A stretch of DNA of 64,000 bases from Cavia porcellus (lineage: Eukaryota > Chordata > Mammalia > Rodentia > Caviidae), in assembly GCF_034190915.1 (NCBI RefSeq), contig NW_026947484.1:71875482-71939481 (forward strand). The letters are read 5' to 3'. The notes under the pieces were generated by a model. It had not been told where the DNA came from and did no database searches. It worked only from the letters and a program-made list of their open reading frames with translations. The first letter of the stretch is position 1. Each line of letters starts with the position of its first letter. This document shows, in pieces, positions 1-10,259 of this stretch. The translations under genes were made by a program, and so were the position numbers.

Positions 1-735
1 CCAGGGCTGGATTGGTTTGATTAAGTGCCCTATGGGTGGCTTCTAGGATGTCCTCCATAGCGGGGTCCAGGCTGATGCCTCAGGACTTTGGGCGCAGAGG
101 TGGGTGGTAAGTTATCTCGGGGAATGGGTCTAGTTGTTTCCATCGCTCTATGATCTGTTCCTGCCGATACTGATCTTGGACCCCCCACCGTCCGAGATAT
201 GGACGGGGGATACCATCTGCCAACAAACAACATCTCCAATCTTTCCATTGCAGCCCGCCTGCATAAATGGGGAGCTACCTACAACAGTGGGGAGATGGCC
301 GGGGGCAACAGGAACTGAATCTCTAGTGAGGCTTGCCATCCAATAGGTTTTGTTATTGACCACACATGATTGTGTTTGTGTATAACAAGTCGAATGTACA
401 GATTCTTCGAATTTCTTGCAAGGGCATATTTGGGGCTTGCCTGACTCAGGGTTCACTTTAGGCTTCTTCACACACTGATAGGAGGGAGCTGTCGGCCCTG
501 TCCCACTAGCATAGCTAACGAGGTATGCAATTTTCTCCCCACAATCAGTTGGGCCAGAGTGAGAAGAAGGGGGAGATGTGATTATGCCGCCTCCACAATC
601 ACATGGATTGCCATACAGGGACTTATATAGATCATCTCTAGACACGGGACCCCCTAGTCCAGCATGCACCATACTTATCCTAAAGAGGGTTAGGACAGTG
701 CTCCCAAGGAGGAGGGCAACCTCCTTTTGGCTCAT
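1..735 (-). pseudogene. env: ERV Env surface subunit, type-D-like, disrupted and cut by window edge
   Basis: The ATG at 733-735 starts a protein with a hydrophobic signal peptide (about residues 8-25, likely cleaved after VHA). A cysteine-rich N-terminal surface domain follows, including NPCDCGGG, CPCKKF and an NKTYW sequon. This pattern and the VHISDGGG segment match the SRV/MPMV-type (RD114-interference-group-like) surface proteins found in type D betaretroviruses, not the MMTV/IAPE kind. The frame breaks at a six-base C run on the plus strand (180-185) and stops at 148 after 195 residues. The continuing homologous frame (RWKQLDPFPEITYHP) then meets a TGA at 80-82. The transmembrane subunit lies outside the window. 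It would have bound a cell receptor; this copy cannot make it as read. Confidence 0.85.
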
Positions 736-739
736 CTTG

Positions 740-3351
740 TTAGCTGGTCTGTGACTGATCTCCGGCGGGACAGGTCTGTTCTTCAGTCGAAGGACTTGTC
801 GCTCGCGTCAGCCTTTCTGGGACCCACAATGGTTCTCGTCCCGGTTCCTGCGGGAAAACACAAACCGCACCTCGGTTCCAGCTGACCACCGGATCCGGGC
901 CCATCCATTGTCCCGTCAGGACATCTTTCCATTTAACCCATCCCTTATTGTTAGGAGATGGATTACAATGCTCCATAGCTGGGGAGCAATCAGCATTGTT
1001 TAGATTTAAAAAATTGTATGTGAACAATGCCATGGATAACCGTGCCTTTGGGGGTAGGCCTTGGCTTACTCCCCCTTTTTGTTTATATAAAATTTCTTTG
1101 AGGCTTCTGTGGGCTCTCTCAATAATTCCTTGACCTTGGGGATTATATGGAATACCATGTTTTAATTGTACTTCCATAGTCTTGCAAAACTCATTGAAGG
1201 CTTTCCCTGTATAGGCTGGTCCATTGTCTGTCTTTAGTATTTTGGGTTTGCCCCATGCGGCCCAAGCCGCTAGGCAATGATTAATCACATTAGATACCTT
1301 TTCGCCTGTCTCTGCAGTTGCAAATATGATATGAGAGCAGGTGTCTGTAGAGACATGGACATATTTAAGAGATCCAAAATCTGCCATGTGTGTGACATCC
1401 ATCTGCCAAATGTCACCAGGGACCAGCCCTCTAGGGTTAACCCCCACTGATGTAACAGACCTATGTGTGGCACATGAGCCACATAGCCGCACGATGTCTC
1501 GCGCTTCAGCTCTGGAAATGCGGAAGTGATTAGCTAATGTCCTAGCATTGACATGGAACTTGTCATGGAAACCACGGGCTTGTTCTATTGGTGACAGCAT
1601 GTTGAAGATCCACAGTGGGCGAGTGGCCACGTCAGCAGCCGCATTGCTCTGCGTCATGGGCCCTGGTAGGTGTGTATGTGCCCTTATGTGGGTAGTGAAT
1701 ACCTTGGTGTATCTGTTTAGGAGTAAGGCCTGAATAGACAGGAACAACCCAGTCACTTTGGATGTTGGTTTAACTAGACCTGCAGTCTCAAGGACTTGCA
1801 TCGCATTGACCACATATTTTGAATCGGAGACAATATTGATGGCTTCTGGGAATTTCTCAAGGACAGTTTTAACAATCTGTAATTCTACCACTTGTGGTTG
1901 GTCTGGCTCAAACTGTATGCTCACTGGGGGCATGCATGAGACCACATAAGCTCCTACCCCCGTTTTAGATCCATCGGTATAGATTGTCGTTGCTGAAGCA
2001 ATGGGCTCGGAGGCGGTGGTTTTTGGGAAGACTATCGGGTGTTGGGTATGAACTGTAACAAAGGGTCTTTAGGAAACTGATTGTCTATATCTCCATGAAA
2101 GATGCATCTTAGAATGGCCCAAGTATCTATGCAGGCGATTAGAGTCTTGATCTGGCTAGCGGTATAAGGCACCCGAATGGCTTGAGGCTCGGAGCCAAAA
2201 TGTTGGAAGGCTCTATTATGTGCCTCTAGGGCCAGAGAAGCGACTGCTTCCGGGTAATGTTCAATAACCTTAGCCGGTGAAACCCTAGGATGCACCCATA
2301 GAAGCGGTCCCTTTTGCCAGATCACCGCCGTGGGCTGGGAGTTGGTTTGCAACAAGCAAATGTCAAAAGACTGTTCTGGGTTAATTCTTTGTAACGCAGC
2401 CTCGCCTAAGGCTTTTTCTACTTTCCTCAGCGCAGCTCTGGCTTCCGGGGTAAGTCTTCTATGAGAAGTGATGTCTGGATTCCCACTTAGAAGATCAAAT
2501 AGGGGTTTTAACTCCGAATTAGGGATATGCAAGTAGGGTCTGATCCAGTTTATATCTCCTAATAACTTTTGTATGTCATTTAAGGTTGTGATGCCATCTG
2601 TTCTGATGCTCACCTTTTGTGGAGAAACTAGTGTAGGGGAAATCCTGGCGCCCAAGTAAGTTACCAGGTCTCCATTTTGAATCTTATCCGGGGCAATATG
2701 TAGGTTAGCCTTTCTCAAGGCTTTGACCAATTGGCCAAGCACATCATCTAGCATATTTATGTCTTTACCACTAATCAAGAGGTCGTCCATGTAATGAACG
2801 CACCTGATCTTAGGGAAAGCCCTGTGTATGGGGATCAACAAGGAATCTAAGTATATCTGGCACATAGTGGGGCTATTAGCCATGCCTTGTGGTAAGACCA
2901 CCCACTCATATCTAAGGTCGGGGCTTTCCTGATTGATGGTAGGTAGGGTGAAAGCGAACCTGTGGGTGTCCTCAGGATGTAAGGGAATTGAGAAAAAGCA
3001 ATCTCTGAGGTCTATGACATATATTGGCCAATGTCTCGGGACTGCTGAGAGTGCCGGCAGTCCTCTTTGGACTGCCCCTAGAGGTTGCATCTGTGTATTG
3101 ACTGCTCTTAAATCATGGAGTAGTCTCCATCTGCCCGATTTTTTCCTAATCACGAAAACAGGGGTGTTCCATGGGGAAGTAGATGGCTTAACATGCCCCG
3201 CTTGAAGTTGGGCTTTAACTATTTCTGCTAATGCTAAGAGTTTCTCCTTGGGCAAGGGCCACTGAGGAACCCAAACTGGATCTAAGGACTTCCAGGTGAT
3301 CTTGATTGGAGTGGGCAGGAGATCTTCCTCAGTGGCCCCTAGGAAAAACCC
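740..3351 (-). pseudogene. pol: ERV Pol: reverse transcriptase, RNase H, integrase; one frame break
   Basis: Pol is entered by -1 shift at 3345-3351. RT spans about 3351-2035, with LLHDLRAVN, the catalytic DLRDCFF segment, LPQGMANSP and YMDD (2782-2793). A frame break near 2035-2050 separates it from RNase H, whose first catalytic Asp (TDGS) is at 1973-1975. The Glu of VVELQIV, the Asp of SDSKYVV and the Asp of AAADVATR follow. Integrase has the HX3H...CX2C zinc motif and catalytic Asp, Asp, Glu (MDVTH, KTDNGP, IIERAH), the last two separated by 35 residues. The frame ends with TAA at 740-742, four bases before the env ATG. Motifs are complete; the frame break means no full-length Pol from this copy as read. 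Confidence 0.93.
3345..3351 (-). promoter_or_regulatory. Pro-pol slippery heptamer G GGT TTT
   Basis: The minus strand reads GGGTTTTTCCTAG. In the protease C-terminal frame the codons are GGT (3350-3348) and TTT (3347-3345), then TCC and the pro stop. A -1 slip gives GGG TTT TTC and continues without a stop into reverse transcriptase. Phase, position just before the stop, and the open downstream frame all support a working-type signal. A short AGGA...TCCT hairpin downstream is possible but unconvincing. Confidence 0.85.
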
Positions 3352-4104
3352 AGCCCATGTCTATCATCCTTTTTCTCCACAGGTATCGGGGATATTCGGC
3401 CCTGTAGAGTAGAGCCCAAGCCCTTGCCGGGAACATATCCCTGTTTTTTGAGCATATCTTTGGCTTGAGGGGAACAGGTGGATGTAAGAGTAACATCCAT
3501 CTGGGTGAGGATGTCTCTCCCCCATAAGGACACTGGCAACTGTAGTACAAAGGTTGGAAGCGACCCTGGTGACCCTCCTCATCACACCAGGGCAGGGTTG
3601 TGGCACTAACTTGAGGGGCAGACACCATTCCCAGACCCTGAAGCGTGTTATCAGCTGTGTTGGTGGGCCAGTTGGAAGGCCAGTCTTTCTTGGAGACAAT
3701 GGAACGGTCTGCTCCTGTGTCTAAGAGACCTGTTATATTTTTGCCATTGACCTTAAGCGAGAGCATGGGCCTTTTATCAAGAGTCATATGGAGCCCCTCG
3801 AAGATTTCCCCCGAGGAACCGAAGCCGTGATTTTCTCTAGCTTTTTGTTTTGAAGGGAATCTCTTATGGAGGCTGGAGAGCAGCAGAAGCTGCGCTATCT
3901 TATCCCCCTCATTGATCACCATAGTGCCCACAAGAGTTTGGACCATAATTTTAATATTCCCTGTGTAGTCTGAGTCTATGACCCCAGGAACCACGGTGAG
4001 ACCCCAAAGGGCCGTGGAGGACCTTCCGATTACTAGGCCAACTGTATTTTCAGGCAGCGGTCCCTTGAAGGTGGTTTTGACCACCTGAACACCCATGTCG
4101 GGCG

Positions 4105-6030
4105 CTAATATGAGTCTGGAGGCGACACAGAGGTCCACGCCTGCTGACCCAGGGGTAGCCCTTGCTGATGGTTGCCATCCTGTGTTGTCCTGACTCGGGG
4201 GTGGGGGCCCGCCGGCAAGGAGGGCCCCCTCTGGCCGTTTTTTGACTCGTCTGCCTCTCGACCACAAATACGGTTCCCCTGAGCATCATAAACTGATCTA
4301 CATTCCTCTGCCTTGTGTGGACCCTTTTTACATCGCCCACAGACACTATGTGACCCCTCGTTTTTTATACGAGGCTTGGCATCTGTATTATTCGGGCAGT
4401 TGCGTTTAATGTGCCCAGGATCTCCGCAGCTGAAGCATCCCCTGGCCTTGTGTTCTTCTTTTTGCCCGCGGGGCCCCTTTTGTTGCACTGCCGCAGCCAG
4501 GAGGGCTGCAACCCCCGAGTTAGAAAGTGGCCCCCCTATTTCTCTACATATTCTGATCCAGGCATTAAGGTCTTTGTTCTTGTGGGGGGCTATCGCTGCC
4601 TTACATTCTTTTGTGCATTGTTCAAAAATCAATTGCCTAACAAGCGGCCGAGCCACATCCTGGTCGGAAAATATCTTGTCGGCAGCGTCCTGCATCCTGG
4701 CCACAAAGTCAACGAATGGTTCTGTAGTGCCCTGAACAATTTTTGAGAGACACAGAGAGGCTGTCCCGGTACCACTTACCTGTTTCCAGGCACGAAGCCC
4801 TATATTATTAATCTGTTCGTATACAGTGCCGGGAAACTGAGTCTGGTCATCTGCATGCTGGCCTTCTCCCATGAGCATATCTTTACTCCATCCTCGGTTT
4901 CCCCGACTGGCATTCCTCTCGGCCTGTTCAGCAGAGAACTCTGCGTACCAGGCTCTCCAGTCTAGGTAACTACCTGAGGGCAAACATGCTTTTGCCAACT
5001 GGACCCAATCTGCAGGGGTAAGGGGCCCGGAGGATAGGTTCTCCAACATGGCAATGGTGTATGGGGCAGTGGGTCCGAAGGTTGTAACAGCACTCTTAAG
5101 TTCTCTGATCTGTTTTATCTCAAAGGGTTCCCACACATTACGTCCCTGGCCTGGGGCTATCTGTACAGGGTATATCCCATAGGGGCCGTAATCTATCCCT
5201 GACAACGGGTGTTCCCCATTAGACAAACGTCCTCCTTGCCACAGCTGTCCGCGGAAGTAGCGCCCTGCCGGCGGCGGAGCATCATAAGATGGCAGCCGCA
5301 GTTGAGCAGGAAATGGCGGCCTGGGCGTCACTTCCTGTACTGACTGAAGAGGGGGGAAGTCCCATGAGGCGGCCTCGCGGAGAGGGACCGCTTCCGGGAA
5401 CGAATTCCAGGGCGGAGCGGAAGGTTCTGTCTCCCTCCCCTGCCAGGGGGCGCTCAGAAGCTCTCTGCTTTTCCGTAAGCCTAGTTGAGCGGAGCGCAGT
5501 TCTCGGCGCAACGCGGCGAAAGAGCCGTGTGCCTCCCTATCACTTGGCTTAGCCTCCCGGCAGTCGGCCCCTCTGGCCTCCCCGTCATTCAAGTCTCCCT
5601 CTTCCTCGGAGTCTGACGACTCCGAGGCTTGAGCCCTGTCTTCCTCTTCTGTACCTTTGTCCTCCTTGATGGACCCCTCTCGGGAGCTCCTTGACTGGGT
5701 CTGTTCAAACGCCCTGCATACTTCTGTAAGTTCCTGAGAGCCTTCCCCGTGACCACCCTCACTCTTTAGGCATGCATATATCATTTCCCACAATGGGCGA
5801 GCAGAGACCGAGGCTCTGCCCTCCCGCTCCGCTAGGGCAAGGTCTCTACCTAGTTTCTCCCAGGAGGGCAGGTTTAGGTGCCCCGTAGGCAAATACCAGG
5901 GAGCGAAACTATCGATTTCTTCAAGGAAGTTTTCTAGAGTTTTGCGTCCCACCTTGAGGTCTCTGGATTTTAAGAGCCTCCGAAGGACCTGCACCAGGGG
6001 CTGAGTATCTTTACCTGGCATGTTTCCCAT
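4105..6030 (-). CDS. gag: ERV Gag polyprotein, intact 641-codon frame
   Basis: Gag is the structural polyprotein that assembles the particle core. The frame opens with MGNM, giving the N-terminal glycine used for myristoylation, followed by a matrix-like basic N-terminus (residues 1-100) and an acidic linker (about 115-165). A PSAP late-domain motif lies at 203-206. Capsid begins near 288, with the major homology region at about 431-450 (QG..EPF.DF..RM). Nucleocapsid has two CX2CX4HX4C zinc knuckles at 532-545 and 564-577. Codons 597-598 (AAA AAC) are the slippery site at which part of the ribosomes would shift into pro. The zero frame continues 43 more codons to a stop at 4105. No internal stop or shift is visible. 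The architecture fits betaretroviruses. That the frame is open is seen; expression is unknown. Confidence 0.95.
   Translation of the reverse strand: MGNMPGKDTQPLVQVLRRLLKSRDLKVGRKTLENFLEEIDSFAPWYLPTGHLNLPSWEKLGRDLALAEREGRASVSARPLWEMIYACLKSEGGHGEGSQELTEVCRAFEQTQSRSSREGSIKEDKGTEEEDRAQASESSDSEEEGDLNDGEARGADCREAKPSDREAHGSFAALRRELRSAQLGLRKSRELLSAPWQGRETEPSAPPWNSFPEAVPLREAASWDFPPLQSVQEVTPRPPFPAQLRLPSYDAPPPAGRYFRGQLWQGGRLSNGEHPLSGIDYGPYGIYPVQIAPGQGRNVWEPFEIKQIRELKSAVTTFGPTAPYTIAMLENLSSGPLTPADWVQLAKACLPSGSYLDWRAWYAEFSAEQAERNASRGNRGWSKDMLMGEGQHADDQTQFPGTVYEQINNIGLRAWKQVSGTGTASLCLSKIVQGTTEPFVDFVARMQDAADKIFSDQDVARPLVRQLIFEQCTKECKAAIAPHKNKDLNAWIRICREIGGPLSNSGVAALLAAAVQQKGPRGQKEEHKARGCFSCGDPGHIKRNCPNNTDAKPRIKNEGSHSVCGRCKKGPHKAEECRSVYDAQGNRICGREADESKNGQRGPSLPAGPHPRVRTTQDGNHQQGLPLGQQAWTSVSPPDSY
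4203..4229 (-). promoter_or_regulatory. Frameshift-stimulating stem-loop (possible pseudoknot)
   Basis: Seven bases after the slippery site, GGGGGCCC (4229-4222) pairs perfectly with GGGCCCCC (4210-4203) around an 11-base loop. Loop bases TTGCC (4218-4214) can also pair with GGCAA at 4176-4172 downstream, which would make an H-type pseudoknot. The stem and its spacing are read directly; the pseudoknot is an inference. Confidence 0.8.
4237..4243 (-). promoter_or_regulatory. Gag-pro slippery heptamer A AAA AAC
   Basis: The minus strand reads CAAAAAACG, giving A AAA AAC. The gag frame reads AAA at 4242-4240 and AAC at 4239-4237 (residues 597-598), so the phase is exactly the X XXY YYZ arrangement. 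A -1 slip enters the dUTPase-protease frame, which is open from there. This heptamer is a known strong -1 site in betaretroviral gag-pro junctions. Confidence 0.92.
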
Positions 6031-6256
6031 TTTTAATATGCTTTTTGTTACGTGTTTGCTATGCTCTACTCACCACGTGAGGCCCAAGGAACCCGCCACT
6101 TACGCGTGAGCCTGAGAGGAGTCTATAAACCCTGTAGGTGCGCGCCACCCAGGGCCCAGGCTTATCCTCTACTCACCTGTCCTGCAGCACTGTATCGGAG
6201 AATGTCGTCTTCTGCCACGTCTCAGGGCTGATCAGGGCCCCGTACGGGCCACCAGA
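6031..6256 (-). other. ERV leader between LTR and gag
   Basis: These 226 bases lie between the LTR end and the gag ATG. The position is where a primer site, major splice donor and packaging signal would be. Apart from the primer-site candidate I could not fix a donor or packaging structure with confidence. Confidence 0.6.
6237..6254 (-). other. Putative primer binding site, overlapping a palindrome
   Basis: Two bases after the LTR terminal CA the minus strand reads TGG, as a primer site complementary to a tRNA CCA end should. The following bases include the perfect 10-base palindrome CCCGTACGGG (6240-6249). It does not match the lysine or phenylalanine primer sites common in class II elements, and I cannot assign a tRNA. 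It may be mutated, use an unusual tRNA, or be a dimer-type palindrome next to a degraded primer site. Confidence 0.45.
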
Positions 6257-6320
6257 TGTCGGAGTCGCTCCCGGCCGGCAGGAAGAACACACGACAAGAT
6301 CTGGCAGTGGCTGGGCTTTC

Positions 6321-6326
6321 TTTATT
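6321..6326 (-). terminator. LTR polyadenylation signal AATAAA
   Basis: AATAAA on the minus strand within the LTR, followed by a pyrimidine-rich U5. In a complete provirus the equivalent site in the 3' LTR ends the transcript. Confidence 0.75.
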
Positions 6327-6435
6327 TTCCCTCTCCGTACAGTCTGCCCCGGGATTCTTCCCGGCCGAAGCCTCTACCGGTCCACTCCCCGCGGCTCCTT
6401 TCGTGCTTCTCTCTCTCGAGCGGGAGAGGCACTCG

Positions 6436-6441
6436 CTTATA
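6436..6441 (-). promoter_or_regulatory. LTR TATA box
   Basis: TATAAG on the minus strand, inside CATATAAGCG. It sits about 110 bases upstream of the LTR AATAAA and about 45 bases downstream of CCAAT, as expected of a U3 core promoter driving gag-pro-pol. Confidence 0.7.
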
Positions 6442-8289
6442 TGCAGGCACATCATCCAATCAAGCCGAAGCGGGTCAGGCAAGCTGATTGGCTAACCTCA
6501 CTTGTTACTAGGCAGACTATTTTATAGAGCGGGCGATCAGTGCAACGATAACAACCCAGAAGCAGGAAGCGGGCGCCATCTTGGCATACTCGATGGGAGG
6601 GGTAATCTAGCTCAGGCTTTGCTCTTTTCTACAGGCCGTATGACCGTCGTGCAAGGTGACCTAGCACTGCTGTGGCTCCCAACAAAATATATGTTGGCGA
6701 GAATCATATTTGCCATGTTCATGTCTGTAAAAAGGGAATCAAGCTCTGGATGATCCTCATTTCAGTGATGCTCCCTATCACTTCACCATGCAGATGGACG
6801 GTCAAGGAGAAAAATGATTATATCACAACTGTAAATATCTAGAATTTGATTAAAGCAAAGAGCTCAACCACGACTACTCTTCAGTGCTATGTGCCAGAAA
6901 AGGTATTGTAGATTCACATACATCACTGTATTTAATCCCAAATGAAAATTTATAAATTAGGGCTATTATTATTTCCAGTCCTAGAGATAATAAACATGAC
7001 AATTTTTCTTTAAAGTCATATAATATATGTTGATCCTTGCCTGCTTTAGGTGAGAACAAACATTCTCAAATTGGGAAATATTCATTGATTAACTGATACA
7101 TAACTTAAAAATCAAGGCATAATTCCAAATGAAAGACGTAACAGACAAGTAACAGAATGATATGTGATGCCTACAGTATTGAAGAAAAGCAACAGATTTT
7201 ATTGCATTTTAAAGCAACAGCATTATTAAATTCTTTCTTAACAGAGATCATGAATTTAGAGCTTTCCTTTACCTTTAAAACTCTGTAATCCAAAATAATT
7301 AATAATAATCTGACAAACTAGTTTACTGTGTTTTCCTGTCTAAGCAATATTCTTTTAATTCTCCTTCCAGATCATCATTATCGTGTCTTCCGTGTAACAT
7401 GCTGACTGTTGAAGAGTATTTTTGCTTATAAAGGGGAGCGCTAACTCTGAAGATAGGCTAGAAAAATAATGTCTTATACTGTTCATATTTCTGTCTACTT
7501 CTCCTAGCCATTTTCTCAGTAATTGGTAACAGCTTTAGTAGTTAGGAAGTCATTGATGAACCTGATCACTCACTCTCAACTAATTCATGGAAAAGTGCAA
7601 TTTTAGAGTTTTACAAAGAGTATAAACTTAAATCTGCTTTTAGGATATTTTTCCCTTAAAATTTTTGAAAACTTGTGCAATCAGTCAGAATTTTCTGAGC
7701 CTAAATCAAACCAAATAACATAATAGACGTTATGTGAACCAAAGCTGGATACACTGGGATATGGTACAATGTACTTCACATGACCAATCACTGACTTACT
7801 CTATTATTAATTATTTTATGGCTTCATTTGAATTCATATTAGTTTAAATGTACTACAATGTAAGTGACCCACAATGAATTTGACTGGTATCCTACCCATG
7901 ATGAGTAAGATGCCAGGACTTTACATCAGAGATTTTCTTTTAAATCATAACAGTAACTGGAGAACACAGCAACACAAAAAAATAATCATATAAGAAAAAA
8001 TTCAGAACTCTGCTTTCTTTTTTGTAAAAATGATTCTGGACTAACTTCTAATAAGAAGAATAAAACTATAATACAACCAAAGTTTTTACAAATAAAATAA
8101 GAAAAAAGCTAATTTTCCCAAATAGCATTTTGAATTATCAAATCCAGAAAATAGTTGATTTGAAGCAATATGTGAAGTTTGCCTTCTAAAAAAAGAAGAT
8201 ATTGTTTTCCTTAAGCATAAAGCTCTTTAAGATAGTATCTAAATGGAGATTTATGTGTAATTACAAATAAAACAGAATCAAGAGAAAAA

Positions 8290-8860
8290 TTTGGTGGCTT
8301 CTCAGAATAAGTGCTGTGAAATAGGAAGTGGAGATCAAGTAAAAGAAAATAATATAATTGTATCATTAAGTGATACAAAACTGCCTTTAGAAATGCTTAT
8401 ATATTGGTTTAAAAGTCTATACTTAGAATTAATGGATTCACACAAAACTGTGTTCAAAAAGATACAAACTGAAGTTTAACATTAAATGCTTGATCTAAAT
8501 GTACAACAGTAAATGGTTAAACAAATTAAGATATAGTGATATTAAACAATATTTTATTTAACTTATAAATTACAATAGACATTGAAAATGTCTTCAAATA
8601 ATATCTATGACATTGGAAACTATTAGTTGAAAAAGTAATATAAAACTAGATATGTCTTGTGTTCCAAACTATTTTATTGAATCTATGTTTGCATGATTAC
8701 AATTCTGCAAAAAAAGATACACCAAAATGTAAATAGAAACTACAGTGGTATAGTTGTGAGGTTTCTCTTATGTTTTTAATCTATTGAAACTTCCCAAATT
8801 TGTTGTAATGAACATGAATGACTACAATAAACTCTTTAAAAGTCAGGAAGATTTGTATAC
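8290..8860 (+). repeat. Ancient L1M/HAL1-type LINE 3' fragment
   Basis: The decayed sequence follows the pattern of old mammalian L1 ORF2 3' ends: a phrase like 'acagtaaatggttaaacaaa', then a 'catgatt...' region and A-rich short blocks. All frames are interrupted. Family assignment is from recall of the consensus style, not an alignment. Confidence 0.45.
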
Positions 8861-9410
8861 ACACTGGTGTGTCATGGGCACACTTTTCCATCTTTCATAT
8901 CTACTGATTCAATTCATCAAGACCAACCCCAGAAAAGACATCCAGACTACCCAAAACCCAATGGTCAAGTTAACCCATTCCAACAGAATTTTGAGACAGT
9001 GAACCCATGTATGGTTTGAGGACCTCTGACATTGTCACATAACATCATTTCTTTTCTGCAAAAAGTAGATGGGAATCACACAAAGACTATAGTTTCAGAT
9101 TTTGTATTTTAAGTTATGGTTAGGGCTCAGTGTCTTTTCAAAAAGTTCAAGGGCCCATGTGTATTGAAAGCTAAGAATATTTGCCAGTCCTCTTCCAATA
9201 TCGTTCAGTTTTGAATTCCTGCTTATTTACTCTTGGGTATGTATTTCTAGCCTTTGAACTTGAAGAGATTTATCATATAAAAAAGAATACAGTAGTTCAG
9301 GTTAAGGTTGTATTTTTATAAATCTGGCTAAATTATATCTTCTTCTCAGCAGCTAAAGGAACTAGTTGGGAAAATGTGTTTAAACACAGCTTTTTAAAAT
9401 TATCCAAATG

Positions 9411-9501
9411 GGGGCCAGTGATTTAGCTCAGTGGTATAAATGCCTGCCTGACAAGTGCAAGGTCATGAATTCAATCCCCAGTATCAAAAAAAAAAAAAAA
9501 T
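9411..9501 (+). repeat. ID-like tRNA-derived SINE
   Basis: GGGGCCAGTGATTTAGCTCA begins a tRNA-like body with an A box (TAGCTCAGTGG) and a B box (TTCAATCCC), ending in a run of A. It belongs to the same family as the copies at 30741, 35205, 44551, 55853, 57625 and 61815. Confidence 0.88.
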
Positions 9502-10259
9502 AATCCTCCAAATGAATGGGAAAGATTTTTCACATATACTTGTCAGAGCTTTTTGATTCCACTTAAAAAGAATAAAAGGTACAAACTAGATTTTTTTGGC
9601 CTTGAGTTTTCTCTATGGTTTTAATCATTAGAGATATAAAGAACAATATGGAAATAAGCCTTGAGAATCTGATCACCCCAGTGTAAGGCTATTCTCTCAA
9701 TGGTCATAAGAGAACTTCGGATATATAATATAATGCTATCTTAGCTCCTCGTCGAGGTAATCAGGTGGAAATATTTTTAAAGCCTCCAGAGACTGAAAAT
9801 ATTAACAGTTTTACAAATGTTTGACTTCAATCATGAGGATAATTAGATGCTATAAAAATCCAAATATTTTTCAACTTATAGAAAAATAAAGTTTGACCTA
9901 TTGTGTCTGAATATTTATAACATTAACATTCATTCTAATAGCACATGTTTTTGGGAAACGATTACCTTTGGATGACTCCTCCCATTACCCATACAAAGCA
10001 GATCAAGCGCAAGACACTTCTTCCTCACTGTAAATTTGACTGTACCACAAATTAATCCCCTAATCCTATTATCACACACTATAGAAATGATTCAGTTTGA
10101 AATAAACAAATACTAGCTTTATTTACTCCTCTATCTAATGACATAATAAAAGCCATAGCAGCAGACAATTCCTTTCTTACTCATTGTAACATTTTTATCA
10201 TTTGGATAACACAAGCTTTTGCTTCATAGTATGATTGCTGTAACTTAAACTGATTCATT

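Larger units (their letters stand above)
3339..4243 (-). pseudogene. pro: ERV dUTPase-protease (pro), one frame break
   Basis: The frame entered by -1 shift from gag encodes a trimeric dUTPase domain followed by an aspartic protease, the normal betaretroviral pro layout. dUTPase signatures in order are PGSAGVDL, GRSS, GVIDSDYTG and a C-terminal glycine-rich HGFGSSG. dUTPase limits uracil incorporation during reverse transcription. The protease active-site motif is LLDTGAD. After about 3570 the protease C-terminus, with a WGRDIL segment and a G-patch-like GYVPGKGLG, is found in another frame (3339-3539). A one-base indel near 3553-3570 therefore breaks the coding path. The correct C-terminal frame ends with TAG at 3339-3341, two codons after the second slippery site. 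Confidence 0.9.
1..6684 (-). mobile_element. Class II (betaretrovirus-like) endogenous provirus, truncated by window edge
   Basis: Reading the minus strand from 6684 downward gives LTR, leader, gag, dUTPase-protease, reverse transcriptase, RNase H, integrase and the start of env: the complete betaretroviral order with two -1 frameshift signals. The LTR begins TGTTGGG and ends CGACA. The rest of env and the 3' LTR would lie below base 1. Gag is wholly open and the recognisable catalytic motifs of dUTPase, protease, RT and integrase are present. One frame break in pro, one between RT and RNase H, and one frame break plus one stop in env make the copy defective as read. The low number of lesions suggests a fairly young insertion. 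It lies about 4.6 kb downstream of the TMC1 3' end in the same orientation. The host bases next to the LTR are AAATAT (6685-6690); the matching duplication at the other end is not visible. Confidence 0.96.
6257..6684 (-). repeat. 5' LTR of the class II ERV (428 bp)
   Basis: The minus strand runs from TGTTGGGAGCC at 6684 to CGACA at 6257, obeying the TG...CA rule. A TATA element (TATAAG) lies at 6436-6441, a CCAAT box at about 6484-6493, a second CCAAT in the opposite orientation at 6456-6460, and an AATAAA signal at 6321-6326. The spacing fits U3, a short R and U5. The start and the TTCTTCC-rich U5 resemble the IAP/type-D style of class II LTRs, which is a family-level inference. The putative primer site begins two bases inside the LTR end. 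Only one LTR is in the window, so LTR-LTR divergence dating is not possible from here. Confidence 0.9.

Noticed and set aside
5289..5552. Plus-strand frame inside gag
   Set aside because: Shadow of the gag coding sequence in its GC-rich linker region.
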